Assembly: GCA_903813345.2 (NCBI GenBank)
Contig: CAIIXF020000004.1
Coordinates: forward strand, 846,513-910,512
Length of the DNA: 64,000 nt
Direction of reading: 5' to 3'
Source: Owenia fusiformis
Lineage: Eukaryota; Annelida; Polychaeta; Sabellida; Oweniidae
Shown here one piece after another: positions 23,145-35,752 of the stretch. The notes beneath the pieces were generated by a model. That model did no database searches. It saw only the letters and a list, made by a program, of their open reading frames with translations, and was not told where the DNA came from. Every line of letters starts with the position of its first letter. The first letter of the stretch is position 1. Both the position numbers and the translations under genes were made by a program.

Positions 23145-25304
23145 TTACATATTTAAATGTAGTACAGCGTGGTTTAGAATATAATCTATTTTTACCGCAG
23201 ATACTATTAAAAATTGTTGCCATATGCAATCATCACAATCAAATAACATATCTGTTCTGCTACCTAAAATAGTTTCAAGAAATATCTCATCATCAGTATT
23301 AAATAACGCCACAGAGTCATCAACTCCTAATGTATCAACAACAGCATTAAATAGATTATCTCTTTCTTGAAATAGTACTTGACACTGTAATAATATATGT
23401 TTTGTGATGTCATTCGTCACACTATTGCAAAGAGGACAGCATCTATCAGTTTCTGAGTACAGTATTAATAAGGATAAAAGCTGTCCCAATTTCCAAGTGT
23501 GAGATGGATAAATAATTCCCAATTTCCAATGTATTATTGGTTCGTACACTGTATGACTATTTCTAAAGCGATATAGAGAGGCATCCTGATTCAGCATGTG
23601 GTGCCATAATTGCTGTTGTTTTGAAAAGATTTGTGCGTTAACTATCATTTTCCATTTGGATTTATGCATTACAACAGTAGTTTTAATATAACGTTCAAAC
23701 TCAGTATATAAAATAGGATAAGAATCTTTAAGTTGCAGAATATCAGCCAAAAAGCCCATTTGTTTGAGGTGTAAAAAGTTTCTAACCAGCAAGCTAGATA
23801 TTCTAATTAGTAAAATCTGTTTTTGAACATATAGATTATCAGTTCTCAGTAATCTGCCAAGAAACAGGAATTTCATTTTATTGATGTAACTCTCAACGGA
23901 CAATAGACCAAGCGTGCTCAAGACTATAGCACTAGGTGTTCTTATAGGGAAACCTTGGATTCTTTTGGCAACCTGTCTTTGAGCACGCTCGAGCTTTTCC
24001 ATTTCATTTCGTTTAATATTGAACCAAAGTTCACACCCATAAAATGCAGACGGCATTATAATATTTTTCCATATTTTGGCACTAGTTAGAGGGTTGAGAC
24101 CATTACGGTACATACCAATAAAACACAAAGAGTTAAAAGTACGTGTTGCTTTAAGACAAGCTTCCGTTATAGCTGCCTTAGAGCTTACATGAGTATTAGA
24201 GTCAATGATATTGCCCACGTATATTTGTTGGTGTCTAGTTGGAAGGGATTCACGTCCAAGGTGGCAACGTGTTTCATCATGTCGTTTTAAATGCAAATCA
24301 TATATTAATATGGTACTTTTACATTTATCTAAGGGAAATCCTGCATGGTATACTAGACGCCAGCGACAACTGTAATTATATACGATATCTAATAATTTTT
24401 GTAGTTCATTAGGCGTAGTTCCTAACACGGTAGTATCATCCGCTACTAGGATACATGGTATTATTAAGTCATCGCTAAGTGCAACTCCAAGGCCAGAATC
24501 ACATAATTCTTTTATAAGGTCATCAATATATACCATGAACCAGAGCGATGAGCAAATTCTACCTTGACCACAGCCCTGATTAATAGTAATTTCACGGGAG
24601 TATGACCCATCATATAGAATTCTAGCTTTCGTGTCGCTATACGATTTGACAAAGAGTCTCCAAGCTTTTGAGTTAATTCCAAGTTTATATACTTTTACAA
24701 AAAGTCCATTTCTGTACAATAAATCAAAAGCTTGGAGATTATCAAGCATGGCTGTGAAAATGGGAGAGTTTCTCTCTTGGAAATGAGCTACTATTTCTTT
24801 AAAAACGAATGTGGCCATTTGACTCCCGCCATTATGGGCAAATTGCAATTTGTGCGGAACATTTGCACATTTTAAGATATGCATATTCCTTTCCAAGAGA
24901 ATAGTATCCCAAAGTTTGTTAATAACAGAGGTGAGTGTAAGTCCTCTATAGTTTGTCCTGATTAATTTATCTTTTTTCTTGCCCTTGTACAATGAAATAA
25001 TGACGCCAATTTTTTGGTTTTCCGGGACATATTCTAGCCTAATCATTGCATTGAATAGGTCAGTGATCACCTTAACTTACATGCTACCACCGTTTTTAAG
25101 ATGTTCATTAGTTACCATATCTAAACCAGGAGCTTTGTTATTAGGACTCTGTACAATAATATCATGTATTTCCTGAGTAACGAAAGGATTAATTAAAGTA
25201 GTATCATGGTTTGAAAATGATTCTTTGTAATTGCGTTGGAACTCAGTTTCAATATTTCGCATAAAGTCATTATCAAAATGTGGAAACTGTTTGGGAGTCC
25301 CTAA
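23145..25304 (-). pseudogene. LINE ORF2, reverse transcriptase half
   Basis: The frame reads from LGTPKQFPHF through APGLDMV and a TAA stop (25077-25079) into a 641-codon open stretch. Reverse-transcriptase blocks are clear: IISLYKGKKKD with NYRGLTLTSV, LDNLQAFD (motif A), NQGCGQGRICSS (motif B), and VADDTTVLG for the catalytic FADD box, then the thumb region. Near the C terminus is CPLCN...TKHILLQC, a CCHC-type zinc motif found at the end of many LINE ORF2 proteins. The single stop and the upstream nested insertion make it a pseudogene, though most of the frame is still open, suggesting fairly recent decay. Confidence 0.9.
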
Positions 25305-25631
25305 TTGATTTAACCGTGTTTGGTCAACTCAGACAGCAAGACAGGGTAAATTATTTGTTATACGGTGATTGCTCATTACCATATCTGACAAATCAGAAAA
25401 TTGTTGAAATGACTGCAGGTTTTCTGCAGTTAATTATTACTATTTTAAACGAGTAAGTTTTTATTTTTATATACTGTTCTGCATAACTGAGTTGATCCAT
25501 AAATCTCATTGCAACTTCACTTTACATTATATAAATTCTTGACTACCAGGGCCAATAATGCATTGCTTCGGCCCTTGCTGTGTTTGTAATTTGTTTTGTT
25601 TAAATGATAATAAAAAAACTTTAAACCTAAA
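25305..25631. mobile_element. 327-bp insertion nested inside LINE ORF2
   Basis: The 9-bp string AGTCCCTAA occurs on both sides (25296-25304 and 25632-25640). The ORF2 frame before it (HFEMLGT) rejoins the frame after it (LGTPKQF) when one duplicate and the insert are removed. The insert has no clear inverted termini or poly(A), and I do not recognise it. A short SINE or DNA-transposon derivative are both possible. Confidence 0.7.
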
Positions 25632-25640
25632 AGTCCCTAA

Positions 25641-27026
25641 CATCTCAAAATGATCTGCCCATGCGTCCCTAATTAGACATGGATCTCTAATTATTGTTCC
25701 ATCAACCAGTAATTCGTGCGAATTTGTTTTAAGTTTTCTGGATTTCCTAACCAGACGATAGAAATCATTTATGTTGAGCTCAGCAGCTTTGTCAAATTTA
25801 GAATCAAGATTACGTTCATAATTTATTTTAGCCTTCCGCAGTTCTGCACGAAAGAGACGTTTTGCATTTTTATATTGTGTTAGAGCTACATTGTTATGAT
25901 TTCTAGGTCGTCCTGCGGAGATCCAAATGCGTCTAAACTGTCGCATTGATACATGAAGATTTTTAACTGCACCATATTTCCAAAAAGGATTCAAAAAGTG
26001 GTGAAATTGAGATTTAGGTATCGCAAGGTCTGCTGCATCATTTAAACAATCGACAATTTCATGTGTCAACTTTTCCAAATCAGAATGATTATGTGCATTC
26101 GAAACGTTAATTTCTTTTAGTTTACTCTTAACAATATTACGATATCTAGTGAGCTGGTCTTCGTTAGCATTATTCCATCTTAGAACACTTTTATAGCTAG
26201 TTTCGAAACACCTACTTTCTAATTCAAATTGCATACATATCGGATTATGATTGGATAAAATCAAGTCATGATCATTAAGGACTGCACATTGTTTCACAAA
26301 ATCCAGTTTAGAAGCAGGTATTATGATAAAGTCAATGCATGATTGATGTTCAAAATCAGAGCTACAATACGTATACACAGGGCCTGTCGTCAGGTTTTGT
26401 GCATTAGCACATACCAGATTAGAATCAAAAATAAAATTCTCGATACATTTTCCTCTATCGTTAATAGTACCGATAGAGCGTGGCCCTATATTAGAGGATA
26501 GGTGGGCATTAAAGTCCCCTGCAATTATAACAGTACCCTTACTATTATACATATCAAAAATATCCATCAAATTTTGAACATACTCACGGTACTCAAAAAT
26601 CGACGTATTACTACAGGGTAAATAAACCCCTATTATATACAATGGTGCAGTTTCTAGACCTATCTTTATTCCACAGATTCTGTCATTTTCAATGTCTAAT
26701 TCCGAAACATTTTTAATTGAATTTCTGTATAATATCCCGACGCCACCTTGGCCGCGTCGTTTATCTACTATATCGATAGGAAGTGATTTATCACAGACAG
26801 CAACACTAGAGAAATGCGAATCAATGGAATTAAGATAATTAACATTGCAAGGATAAAGCCAATGCTCTTGTATAACACAAACATCAATGTCAGATAACTT
26901 CTGACATAAATATGGCGTACTGTACATGACGCCTTGTACATTCCATGACATTAAGTTAAGTTTAGTAGTCATAGAAAGAATGACAAATATATATACAATA
27001 ACACTTGAACTAATCAAAGTCTTCAT
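25641..27026 (-). pseudogene. LINE ORF2, endonuclease half
   Basis: The likely start is the Met at 26972 (MTTKLNLMSWNVQG). Exonuclease-endonuclease-phosphatase motifs appear in order: SWNVQG, IQEHW, GVYLP, GDFNAH, CIDFII and LSNHNPI. The last is normally SDH, so the catalytic Asp appears as Asn here. After GDFNAH the protein continues to the linker HFEMLG, where the nested insertion interrupts it. The function of the intact family is nicking target DNA for target-primed reverse transcription. Confidence 0.9.
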
Positions 27027-28741
27027 ATACAGTTTTGTTCTTATTAATCCACTCTTTCGAAATTATACCTTTAGGCCAAAAGGCAGGATCATCAATTATA
27101 TATTGAAAGTGTTTTGCTACAACATTTAGCCTCAAGGAATAAGCTGTGGTGATAGGAAAGTGATATTCCTTCAGGAGTCGAACAAAGGTAACAGTGACAC
27201 CTTTGTTTCGTGCATAAAGTTTCAGTTTGTTGCTCAATTCTTCAAAAGGGAGTTGAGATCTAACACGTGATATGAATAGGCGTTCAATATTTTGTCATGT
27301 ACGCCTGTGAATCCAATATCGTCCGGGTTGTTAAAGGTGGATACACTATCAGAGTTAGATGATCTCGAAGAAATAGGAACGGTAGGAATAGGTAGTGAAG
27401 CACTGGGGGCACTGTTACTGTTAACAGGTGTTGTAACATTAGCTGCAGCAATCTTGTTTGATTTAACAGTTGATTTGTTAATCGCTTGTGGAGATCTAGT
27501 ACAGGTTGTTTTGGGCGGTGTAATTGCTGCTTTTAGACAGAAAGTATGGGCACAATCACTAGAATTAGTTGCTGATGTTAAGTGAGAAAAAGTAGTAACA
27601 TCAGAGAGTACATTAGTTGCCATCGCAGCACTATTTGTCGTGACACTGTTGTCTTCAGCATCTTGATCAGCAGTTGTAGTTATGGTGGACTTGGCTATGT
27701 CGGTAGCATTATGTTCAGGTAGGTCAGTACTCTGGAGCGGTGAGGAGGAACAGTGTTGCATTATTGGTGATGGATCAGTGACGACAGGTGAATTCCTATT
27801 TGCAGTATCTGAGTGGTTGCTCCTTGGGGAGTTATCAGAAGATGTCATCACCAATTTACTAGTTTCATTAACTCGATTTAAGGTGATGTTCGTGTTGACA
27901 CAATTTTTATGGACAGTAGCTAATTTGCCCTCAATTATGTTCAGTTTTGTTTTCAATTCATTTTCGCATAAAGACAATTTTGATTTCAAAAGAAGAATCT
28001 CATTGTTCTTATCTTTGATTGTAAAGTTTATTTGTTTTAAGTCATTTTTTGCTCTAAATTCCGAATCTCTCAATTGTTGTTCATTGCGTTTCAACGCTTC
28101 ATTTTCATTTTGAATTTGTTTTATTTGAAGTTTCTGTTCATCTAGTGTTTGAGAGATGTTTGCACATGTCTCTTTAATAGATAATAGATGATTCATCATC
28201 GATTCTAACACAGGTGATGGGACTAATGTCGTATTCTCTGTTGGATCAACAGGTTTTGCCTGTTTAGTAGTAATTGAGCGGACTTTCCGTGGGTTACCAT
28301 AGCTTTAATATCGCTGATATTTCCAGCTCCCTCGATGAAAAGAAATAAGTGATAAATATCAGTAGCGAGTTTTTCATTCGCACTGGAACTGGCTTTTTTC
28401 TTTCTACTTGGGAGACGGCGCACAAGAGCACCTTTAGGCATCACATCTTTCTTGTGGATTCTTGCGTAGTCGAATAATGCTTCGCGTGTAGCTACCAAGC
28501 CATCTGTATCTTGGTTATCACAAAGTTTTAGAACGAAGACAGGCTTAGTTTGGGAGCCACAGAGATCACGAATTTCCTGAATGAGATCTTTCTCAGTCTG
28601 TGTTGCACAGGGAGATGGAGGTTCAGACTGTGAATAGAAAGTGCTTTCTGTATCATCTTCAGTAATAGCACTGCTATCAGAAAAATCGAATTCAACGTCA
28701 TTTGGTACGTTTAAGGAAACTGGCGGTTCAGGGGAGGCCAT
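27010..28741 (-). pseudogene. LINE ORF1, coiled coil plus RRM-like domain, frameshifted
   Basis: Three pieces lie in different frames. 28741-28223 is an acidic N-terminal part from MASPEPP. 28211-27234 is a long coiled coil (MNHLLSIKETC onward) and a Ser/Thr-rich linker. 27237-27010 continues FEELSNKLKLYARNKG to DPAFWPKG. If the frames are followed across the shifts, the last piece is preceded by IERLFISRV, giving an RRM-like fold with the FWP motif common in LINE ORF1 proteins. Frameshifts lie near 28290 and near 27260. The inferred role was RNA binding in the retrotransposition particle. Confidence 0.8.
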
Positions 28742-29909
28742 GATTCATATCAGCAAACTATACCAGAGCGCAGTTGTCCAGAAGTAGGCAAGCGTAGCTT
28801 GAATCGAACACAATAGACCAGTGTGGCATAAAGCCAACAGTAGAGGCCCGGAACATGTATATTCAAAATATTTTGTAGCGTAACGTGTAGAAAAGTTCAA
28901 AATCAGGTTTTATCCATGGGTAGGGTCCGCAAAATGGACGACTTCAGAAAGACGAGAATGGAAAAAACAGAAATGTTTATGTCAATAACGTAGACACACT
29001 TACGATATAACGTCCGAAATATGTATCACTATAATCCTATGTAGTTTATATATCCAAATTTATCCATATGTAGTATATCCTATAAGTATGCTAGTCGTAA
29101 AGACGAATAAGTTGGAGACGGTATAAAACACGTCTTTTATGTTTCCAAAATAAAATATGAAAATTTTAATAAGAATGGTTGTTCTATTGCAAATATAGAG
29201 TAAAAAACGACTGCATTATACAACCTGTCCGGGGTACTAATGTCTGATTCCATTGATTTTTGAGATGGGAATGTATTTCAACTAAGAATACAACCTAGTT
29301 TACTGAGTTCAAATCTTAAATGATGGCAGCCCACGTGAAATGAGCCCTGCATTTTAAATGATCAATTTTGATCATTCCAAAACATTTTTCCATATTTCGC
29401 TTAATATTGATAGTATAAAAATGGCTAAAGCTTGCATATCAAGAGAGAAATTGGAACCTCCAGAGTCAGACTACTTATAATGCTAGATAATCAAATTGCA
29501 TTTCTTATGAAATTCGTTTCAAGTAAAAACAAGTACTGTGTTGCAAAAAATACGTCTCATGTGCTTTCATAACATCAATTATATTTAAAGTACATGGGCC
29601 CAGATATTATTCTACTGAATATGTGCATGCCACGGTAACGTCTAAAATGTAAGATTAGATAAAGGGAAGATGAATTGCAAAGTCATGGCCAAAAAGCAAC
29701 TTCAAAAACTCTTGGTAGGAGTTTTTTTTATACAAAGCCAACATTATCTTAGTTTTTCCAGATTAATTTTGGTCGATGCATTCATGAATACGATAGTTTT
29801 GAATAAATAGAGAATATATTTTGATTCAGGCGTGATATTATTTTTACACACGAATGGATAGGACATTGGAAAGGAGGGATCGTAGCGTAGGGAGCTTTTT
29901 CTTTTTTTA

Positions 29910-30385
29910 TACCTGGTTAGCTCACATGGTGAGCTTTTGCAATCAATCACTTGTCCATCTGTCTGTCTGTGCGTGCGTGCGTCCGTTTTAAAACCTCTGT
30001 CGATAGGATTCCTGTTTTAAGTTATTTCTGCTCAACATCTATACAGAAAACTCCCCTATGACTCCTTGTTCAAAAGCTCGCCTATTTTCAAAATGGTTGC
30101 CAATTTTGTCTCGTGAAATTTACTTTTGACCCATTTCCTAGCTTTACAAATAATTTCAAGTGTCCTACATTGTAAAAACCATGTCAATGTAAAGAGTAGA
30201 TATATGAAATAATTTTGTTACAAAAAATCAGCAAAAAATCATATCCATTTTTTTATTTTCAGCCATTTTAGTTAACATTGATTTGTCCATCTGACTCGCG
30301 AAATCCACTTTTCCGTCAACAACAGTGGTACGTTTTAAAACCTCTGTCGATAGGATTCCTGATGAAAATATGGGAATTTTTAATA
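29910..30385. mobile_element. Palindrome-headed repeat insertion in copy 3
   Basis: The insertion begins with the palindrome AGCTCACATGGTGAGCT, then a (GTCT/GCGT/GTCC)n stretch and an A/T-rich body. GTTTTAAAACCTCTGTCGATA occurs near both ends (29987 and 30331). The other copies have no insertion in this intron. Head palindrome plus GTCC-like microsatellite is shared in style with 32849 and 44170. Such non-coding repeats are common in bivalve genomes, but the class is not certain. Confidence 0.6.
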
Positions 30386-30915
30386 AAAGAATAAAAACTA
30401 AATGTTGTTTCATATTTAGGGTGTCATTGGACAGGGGTTATCCATTAGCGATATGAGTAACTTACTTGAACAGCTACATATTGCTGCACCATACAGTAAC
30501 AAATCCACTGGTGCGCAGGGTCCCCCTGGGCCCCGAGGCCCAAGAGGTTTAGCAGGTGGCGCTGTTTATACAAGATGGGGGAGAACCACATGCCCAAGTG
30601 GTGTTGAGAAAGTGTATTCAGGTGTGTAAATCGAGTCTTTGAACCCCGAATGATACTAATTTGAATTATATTATATAGTTTTTGGTAGATCAATTATTTA
30701 TTTGATAGTTTAAAATAGGCATTTAAGTTTTTTTAAAGAAAGGTATGTATCAATAGTTGAAGACTGTGTTTATTTGTTGTAAACAAATAGTCACATACAT
30801 ATAGGGCCATGTACAAATTGACAATAGGCATTGAAATTGAAATTCACAATAAATTGATACATTATTTAACAGATAATTGTGTATGAATTTCCACCTTTAT
30901 TCAGCCTGTCGGTAA

Positions 30916-31407
30916 CACCCCAGTCACATTTGTCACACGGCGGCCGCAGGTCGACCGCAGATCAATTAAATCGGTGAATTTCTGCGGCGAGCGTAGAAAA
31001 ACTACGCTCGCCTTGCGGCCTCCGTACGGCGTATGCAGATTTTTACAGGCCGCAGGGAAGGCGTAGAAATTATAACTCGGAGTTATAATTTTTGTTCATT
31101 TCTGAGGTCGCCGTAGAAATCAACTGGCTCAACAAGATTAAATCATTATTTGTCAATGTTTCACGATCACCTTTCATTTGATATTACATCCTAGCACTAT
31201 GAATAACATTTATAAGCTGTTCCAATGTAAATAAAATGAAAAAAAAGTATTATTTATCAACAGAAATTTAAAATTCACCGTGCGGCTGCCGTGGGAAATG
31301 TGACTGCAAAAGTATGAGAGCGCAGAAATTCCACGGCGAGCGTAGAAATGTTACTGGCCGCAGAAATGATAGACCGCAAGGTTGCCGTAGGAAATGTGAC
31401 TGGGGTG
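30916..31407. mobile_element. Harbinger-type MITE, copy 3
   Basis: A single element with CACCCCAG...CTGGGGTG ends, flanked by TAA on the left and TTA on the right. It lies at the same intron site as element 1 of copies 2 and 5. The adjacent GGTCGACCCAGTAAGTTTATC is intact here, so the inverted third element of copy 2 is not present. Confidence 0.8.
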
Positions 31408-32848
31408 TTACGGTCGACCCAGTAAGTTTATCAGTGTAGATATTTACTTTAATTACGCTATTAACAAAGGATAGGTATCGATATGGTGAACTGAATTCAA
31501 CAATGTTTTTCTCCTAAACCAATTATTGAAAACATTGTGTAAAGAAACACGATCCTTTATGTAATGTTGACTGATTTACAACAATTTAATGCGAAAATTA
31601 TTTATAAATACTTTATATAACTGTTTTTGTTAAGATTTTTTTGTTTTTTAGTGCAATTGTTTATTGTTCCTTTCTACCAATTTTTGAGAATGAAATAAAA
31701 TGTTTTTTCCGAACCTTGTTGGAACAAAATAGTATATACAACATATTCTTAGACCTCTCAATATTATAGTTATACAAAGGAAATTTTGGTTGATTTAACA
31801 AAAAGTAAAAAAAGTATTTTATTTTATTAAAAGATACTAAAAATCAACCAAAATATTGAGAGACCTAAACACGTTGTGTTTATGTCGTTTTTTCCAATCA
31901 GGTTCGGAAAGATGTTTCATTTCATTCCGAACATATGATACCAAGAACAAAAGAAGTGTCTTCTACAACAATGTAGAGAAAAGTATATATATTTTTTCAA
32001 AATTATATTGTTACCATTCAAAAGATGACCATTAAATTGACGATGTGTAAAATTTTTAGATTTTTTTATGACTGGTTTAAGAGAAACGTGTGTTCAAAAA
32101 GTTCACCATATCGATAACAATCCTTTAGATACAGCTTAGTGTTTTGTTGAAGGTATCATCGGAAAATCACATTATACTACCACGGGATCAGGAGGTAACT
32201 ATCTGTGTCTACCTAAGGAACCTGAATGGGGATACACTATGGCTGGTACACAGTCAAATAGTTATATCTATGGAGTAGAGTATGAGGTTCACCCTGCAAA
32301 CAATCCATTTCTAACTGATAACTTCCCTGATCCTACACAACCGGCTCGTTGGCTCCATGAACATGATGCAGTATGTGCTGTTTGTAGAATTCCCGAGAGG
32401 AGCAGCCACTTTATGCTCCCTGCAATGAAATCATGCCCTGATTCTTGGACTAAGGAATACAGTGGATACTTAATGAGTGAACATAACTCCCATCAAAAGT
32501 CTGAGTTTATTTGCGTTGATGAAGCTCCCGAAGCTGATGGGGGAGGTCATGAAAACAAGAATGGGGGTCTTCTGTATGTGGTAGAAGCCGTTTGTGGTTC
32601 TCTTCCTTGTCCAAAATATATCAATGGATATGAACTCACGTGTGCTGTATGTACGAAGTAAATTCGACTGATATCTGATATTAACGTACTACTTTGTATT
32701 GCACATGAAGTGACAATGAAAATATTGTGTTATTAAATTACAGTTAAACCAACAGATACAGCTTACCTTATTGAAACATATCTGCATCTCTTTATAATTG
32801 AACTACCCACTGGAAACCAATAGCTGTTAAAAATGGCATTTTTATCCC

Positions 32849-32990
32849 ATCGAACGAAGTTCGGAGGGATATAGGGAACGCCTCCGTCCGTCTGTCCGTC
32901 CGGGCAATAACTCAAATACCATTGGCCCGATTTTGTTCATATTTTTACACATATACCCAATGGAGGTAGAAGTTCTGCTCGAAAACCGAT
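32849..32990. mobile_element. Palindrome-headed (GTCC)n repeat before spacer array 3
   Basis: The segment begins CCCATCGAACGAAGTTCGGAGGG, a near palindrome, then CGCCTCCGTCCGTCTGTCCGTCC and CAATAACTCAAATACCATTG. It interrupts the shared spacer after AATGGCATTTTT. The spacer block (AACCAATAGCTGTTA) is found again on the far side of the 27-bp array at 34130. A duplicated spacer therefore brackets this element and the array. Confidence 0.6.
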
Positions 32991-34060
32991 TAGAGAGACC
33001 TTATACAGAATACCTTATAGAGAGACATTATACAGAATACCTTATAGAGAGACCTTATACAGAATACCTTATAGAGAGACATTATACAGAATACCTTATA
33101 GAGAGACATTATACAGAATACTTTATATAGAGACCTTATACAGAATACCTTATAGAGAGACCTTATAAGAATACCTTATAGAGAGACATTATACAGAATA
33201 CCTTATAGAGAGACTTTATACAGAATACCTTATAGAGATACCTGATACAGAATACCTTATAGAGAGACATAATACAGAATACTTTATAGAGAGACATTAT
33301 ACAGAATACTTTATAGAGAGACCTTATACAGAATACTTTATAGAGAGACATTATACAGAATACCTTATAGAGAGACATTATACAGAATACTTTATAGAGA
33401 GACATTATACAGAATACTTTATAGAGAGACATTATACAGAATACTTTATGGAGAGACATTATACAGAATGCCTTATAGAGAGACGTTATACAGAATACCT
33501 TATAGAGAATCCTTATACAGAATACCTTATAGAGAGACATTATACAGAATACCTTAGAGAGAGACATTATACAGAATACTTTATAGAGAGACATTATACA
33601 GAATGCCTTATAGAGAGACATTATACATAATACTTTATAGAGAGACATTATACAGAATACCTTATAGAGAGACCTTTTACAGTATACTTTATAGAGAGAC
33701 ATTATACAGAATACCTTATAGAGAGACATTATACAGAATACCTTATAGAGAGACCTTTTACAGTATACTTTATAGAGAGACATTATACAGAATACCTTAT
33801 TGAGAGACATTATACAGAATACCTTATAGAGAGACCTTTTACAGTATACTTTATAGAGAGACATTATACAGAATACCTTATAGAGAGACCTTTTACAGTA
33901 TACTTTATAGAGAGACATTATACAGAATACCTTATAGAGAGACATTATACAGAATACTTTATAGAGAGACATTATACAGAATACCTTATAGAGAGACCTT
34001 ATACAGAATACCTTATAGAGAGACCTTATACAGAATACCTTATAGAGAGACCTTATACCT
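32991..34060. repeat. 27-bp minisatellite, spacer array 3 (~40 units)
   Basis: Same unit as at 9081 and 14674, here abutting the preceding repeat element. It contains an alternating variant, ACCTTTTACAGTATACTTTAT, next to normal units, which recurs about every 54-110 bp near 33660-33900. This indicates local block duplication. The right border is GAGGTTCCGCACAACGGGC. Confidence 0.92.
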
Positions 34061-35752
34061 AGTAGAGAGGTTCCGCACAACGGGCTATAGCTGAAACATA
34101 TCAGCATCTAATTTAATTGAACTACTCACTGAAAACCAATAGCTGTTATGGCAAATGGCATTTTCATGTTATTGAAAATAGCTGAAACTAAATGAGGATG
34201 GACAATGAGAATGGACATCGCAAACTGACATATTTGTCAGATCTATGAAAAAGTTAAATTGAAAAAAAAATCTATTGAAAAAAGTTTTCTTTTCAATAGA
34301 AAAATATTTTTGGACCACGCTGTATATTACATTTAAATGAGGATAAAAAAAATTCCGCTTCTTGACCCCTTGTTATGGCAGGCCAAATCCGGAAAATGTG
34401 CAACTCCATAAAATGACGTATCTGCTTTTAATTTGATTGACTTTAGTAAGACTTTGTTTTCTCCATTTAAACTTTCTTATAAGTCAAATTGCAGATTTTG
34501 ATTTTGTCCACTTTGAGAGAATTAGTTTAAGAATATATACACGCGGTTGGGAATTTGGTTTTAAATGCAGCCGTAATTTAAACATTTGGTTCTTGCGGAC
34601 TTTGAGGTGATGTAAAAGAGCTAGTTAAGGGACAGTGCTTTTTACAAAGTCATCTAAATACACAAAAGACATCCTTAAGCGAGATTATTAGACTCTAAGA
34701 AAAAGTAGGAAAAGTATGACAGTTGACATTTAGCGAAATTTATTGATACGAGTCTCGGAAGAAGGATAGGATAATAATTTATAATGTGTGATTCAATTGA
34801 TTTTTGAGATGGGAATGTATTTCAACTAAGAATACAACCTAGTTCACTGAGTTCAAATCTTAAATGATGGCAGCCCACGTGAAATGAGCCCTGCATTTTA
34901 AATGATCAATTTAGATCATTCCAAAACATTTTTCCATGTTTCGCTTAATATTGATAGTATAAAAATGCATACAGCTTGCATATCAAGAGAGAAATTGGAA
35001 CCTCCAGAGTCAGACTACTTATAATGCAAGATAATCAAAGTGCATTTCTTATGAAATTCGTTTCAAGTAAAAACAAGTGTTGCAATAAACACATCTCGTG
35101 TGCTTTCATAACATCTGTTATATTTAAAGTACAGGGGCTCAGATATTATTCTACTGAATATGTGCATGCCACTGTAACGTCTAACATGTTAGATTAGATA
35201 AAGGAAAGATGAATAACAAAGTCATGGCCAAAAAGCATTTACAAAAACTTTTGGTTTAGATGAAGGTTTGTCTGACATTACGAATAGACTTTTTTCAAAT
35301 ATATTTATGGACACAATATTTCATTTTGGAAGTCACGGTGGAGACGTTCAAAGTCACACGTACAGGGTGTCAAGAGAAACTGTCAATGGAATAGTAAATT
35401 CTGTAACGTATTATAAACTTTACAAAGTGGTGATTATCCACCCACATGCCAACTAATAAGAGCTACAATCTAGTTATGTAATAGCACTGTGGTCGAAGAA
35501 CATTTAAATGGGATTGAATAGTAAATAAACATTTAAGTGCAATCTTGAATATTTCATTTAGATGCATAGATATCTGGTCTATGGCATTTTGTGACGTGCA
35601 GTAAGTATAATCAAATGTTTTCAGAGTTAATGGGTTGACACCTATTCAAATAGTTGTTTACAATTTTTGGTAAAATTGAGAATCGTATGTTACGACTCAA
35701 GTTTTGTTGTAAACAAAGTATTTAATTTAATATCTGAACGCAACTGATCAAC
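34061..35752 (+). promoter_or_regulatory. 5' flank of collagen copy 4
   Basis: Collinear with the flank of copy 1, with an internal deletion near 34390 and an A-rich expansion near 34260. It contains the recurrent short ORF at 35268-35456, and the final segment before the start codon is conserved. Confidence 0.5.

Larger units (their letters stand above)
22974..29238 (-). mobile_element. Decayed APE-type non-LTR retrotransposon (LINE)
   Basis: On the minus strand the order is a 5' untranslated part (about 28742-29238), ORF1, ORF2 with endonuclease then reverse transcriptase, and a tail of (TACAA)n at 22974-23025. The left flank GAATGGACATCG and the right flank TGATTCCATTGATTTTTGAG match positions about 560 bp apart in the other spacer copies, so target DNA was lost at or after insertion. 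ORF1 and ORF2 carry frameshifts, a stop and a nested insertion, so the copy cannot move itself. The clade is CR1/L2/Nimb-like by general appearance but not fixed. Confidence 0.9.
29239..32661 (+). pseudogene. Collagen gene copy 3, 5'-deleted (exons D and E only)
   Basis: The shared 5' flank resumes at 29239 and breaks at about 29715, joining straight into the C-D intron. About 1.85 kb containing exons A, B and C is missing. Exons D (30420-30621) and E (32153-32661) remain open with good splice sites, and the C4-like domain is undamaged (VHPANNP and MSEHNSH variants). Alone it lacks a start codon, membrane anchor and collagen exon. It is a headless pseudogene unless its exons are spliced onto a neighbouring copy's transcript; copy 2 lies upstream, beyond the LINE. 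Confidence 0.85.

Noticed and set aside
27292-28113. Plus-strand frames of 97 and 143 codons
   Set aside because: They lie antisense to LINE ORF1 and have no domain of their own.
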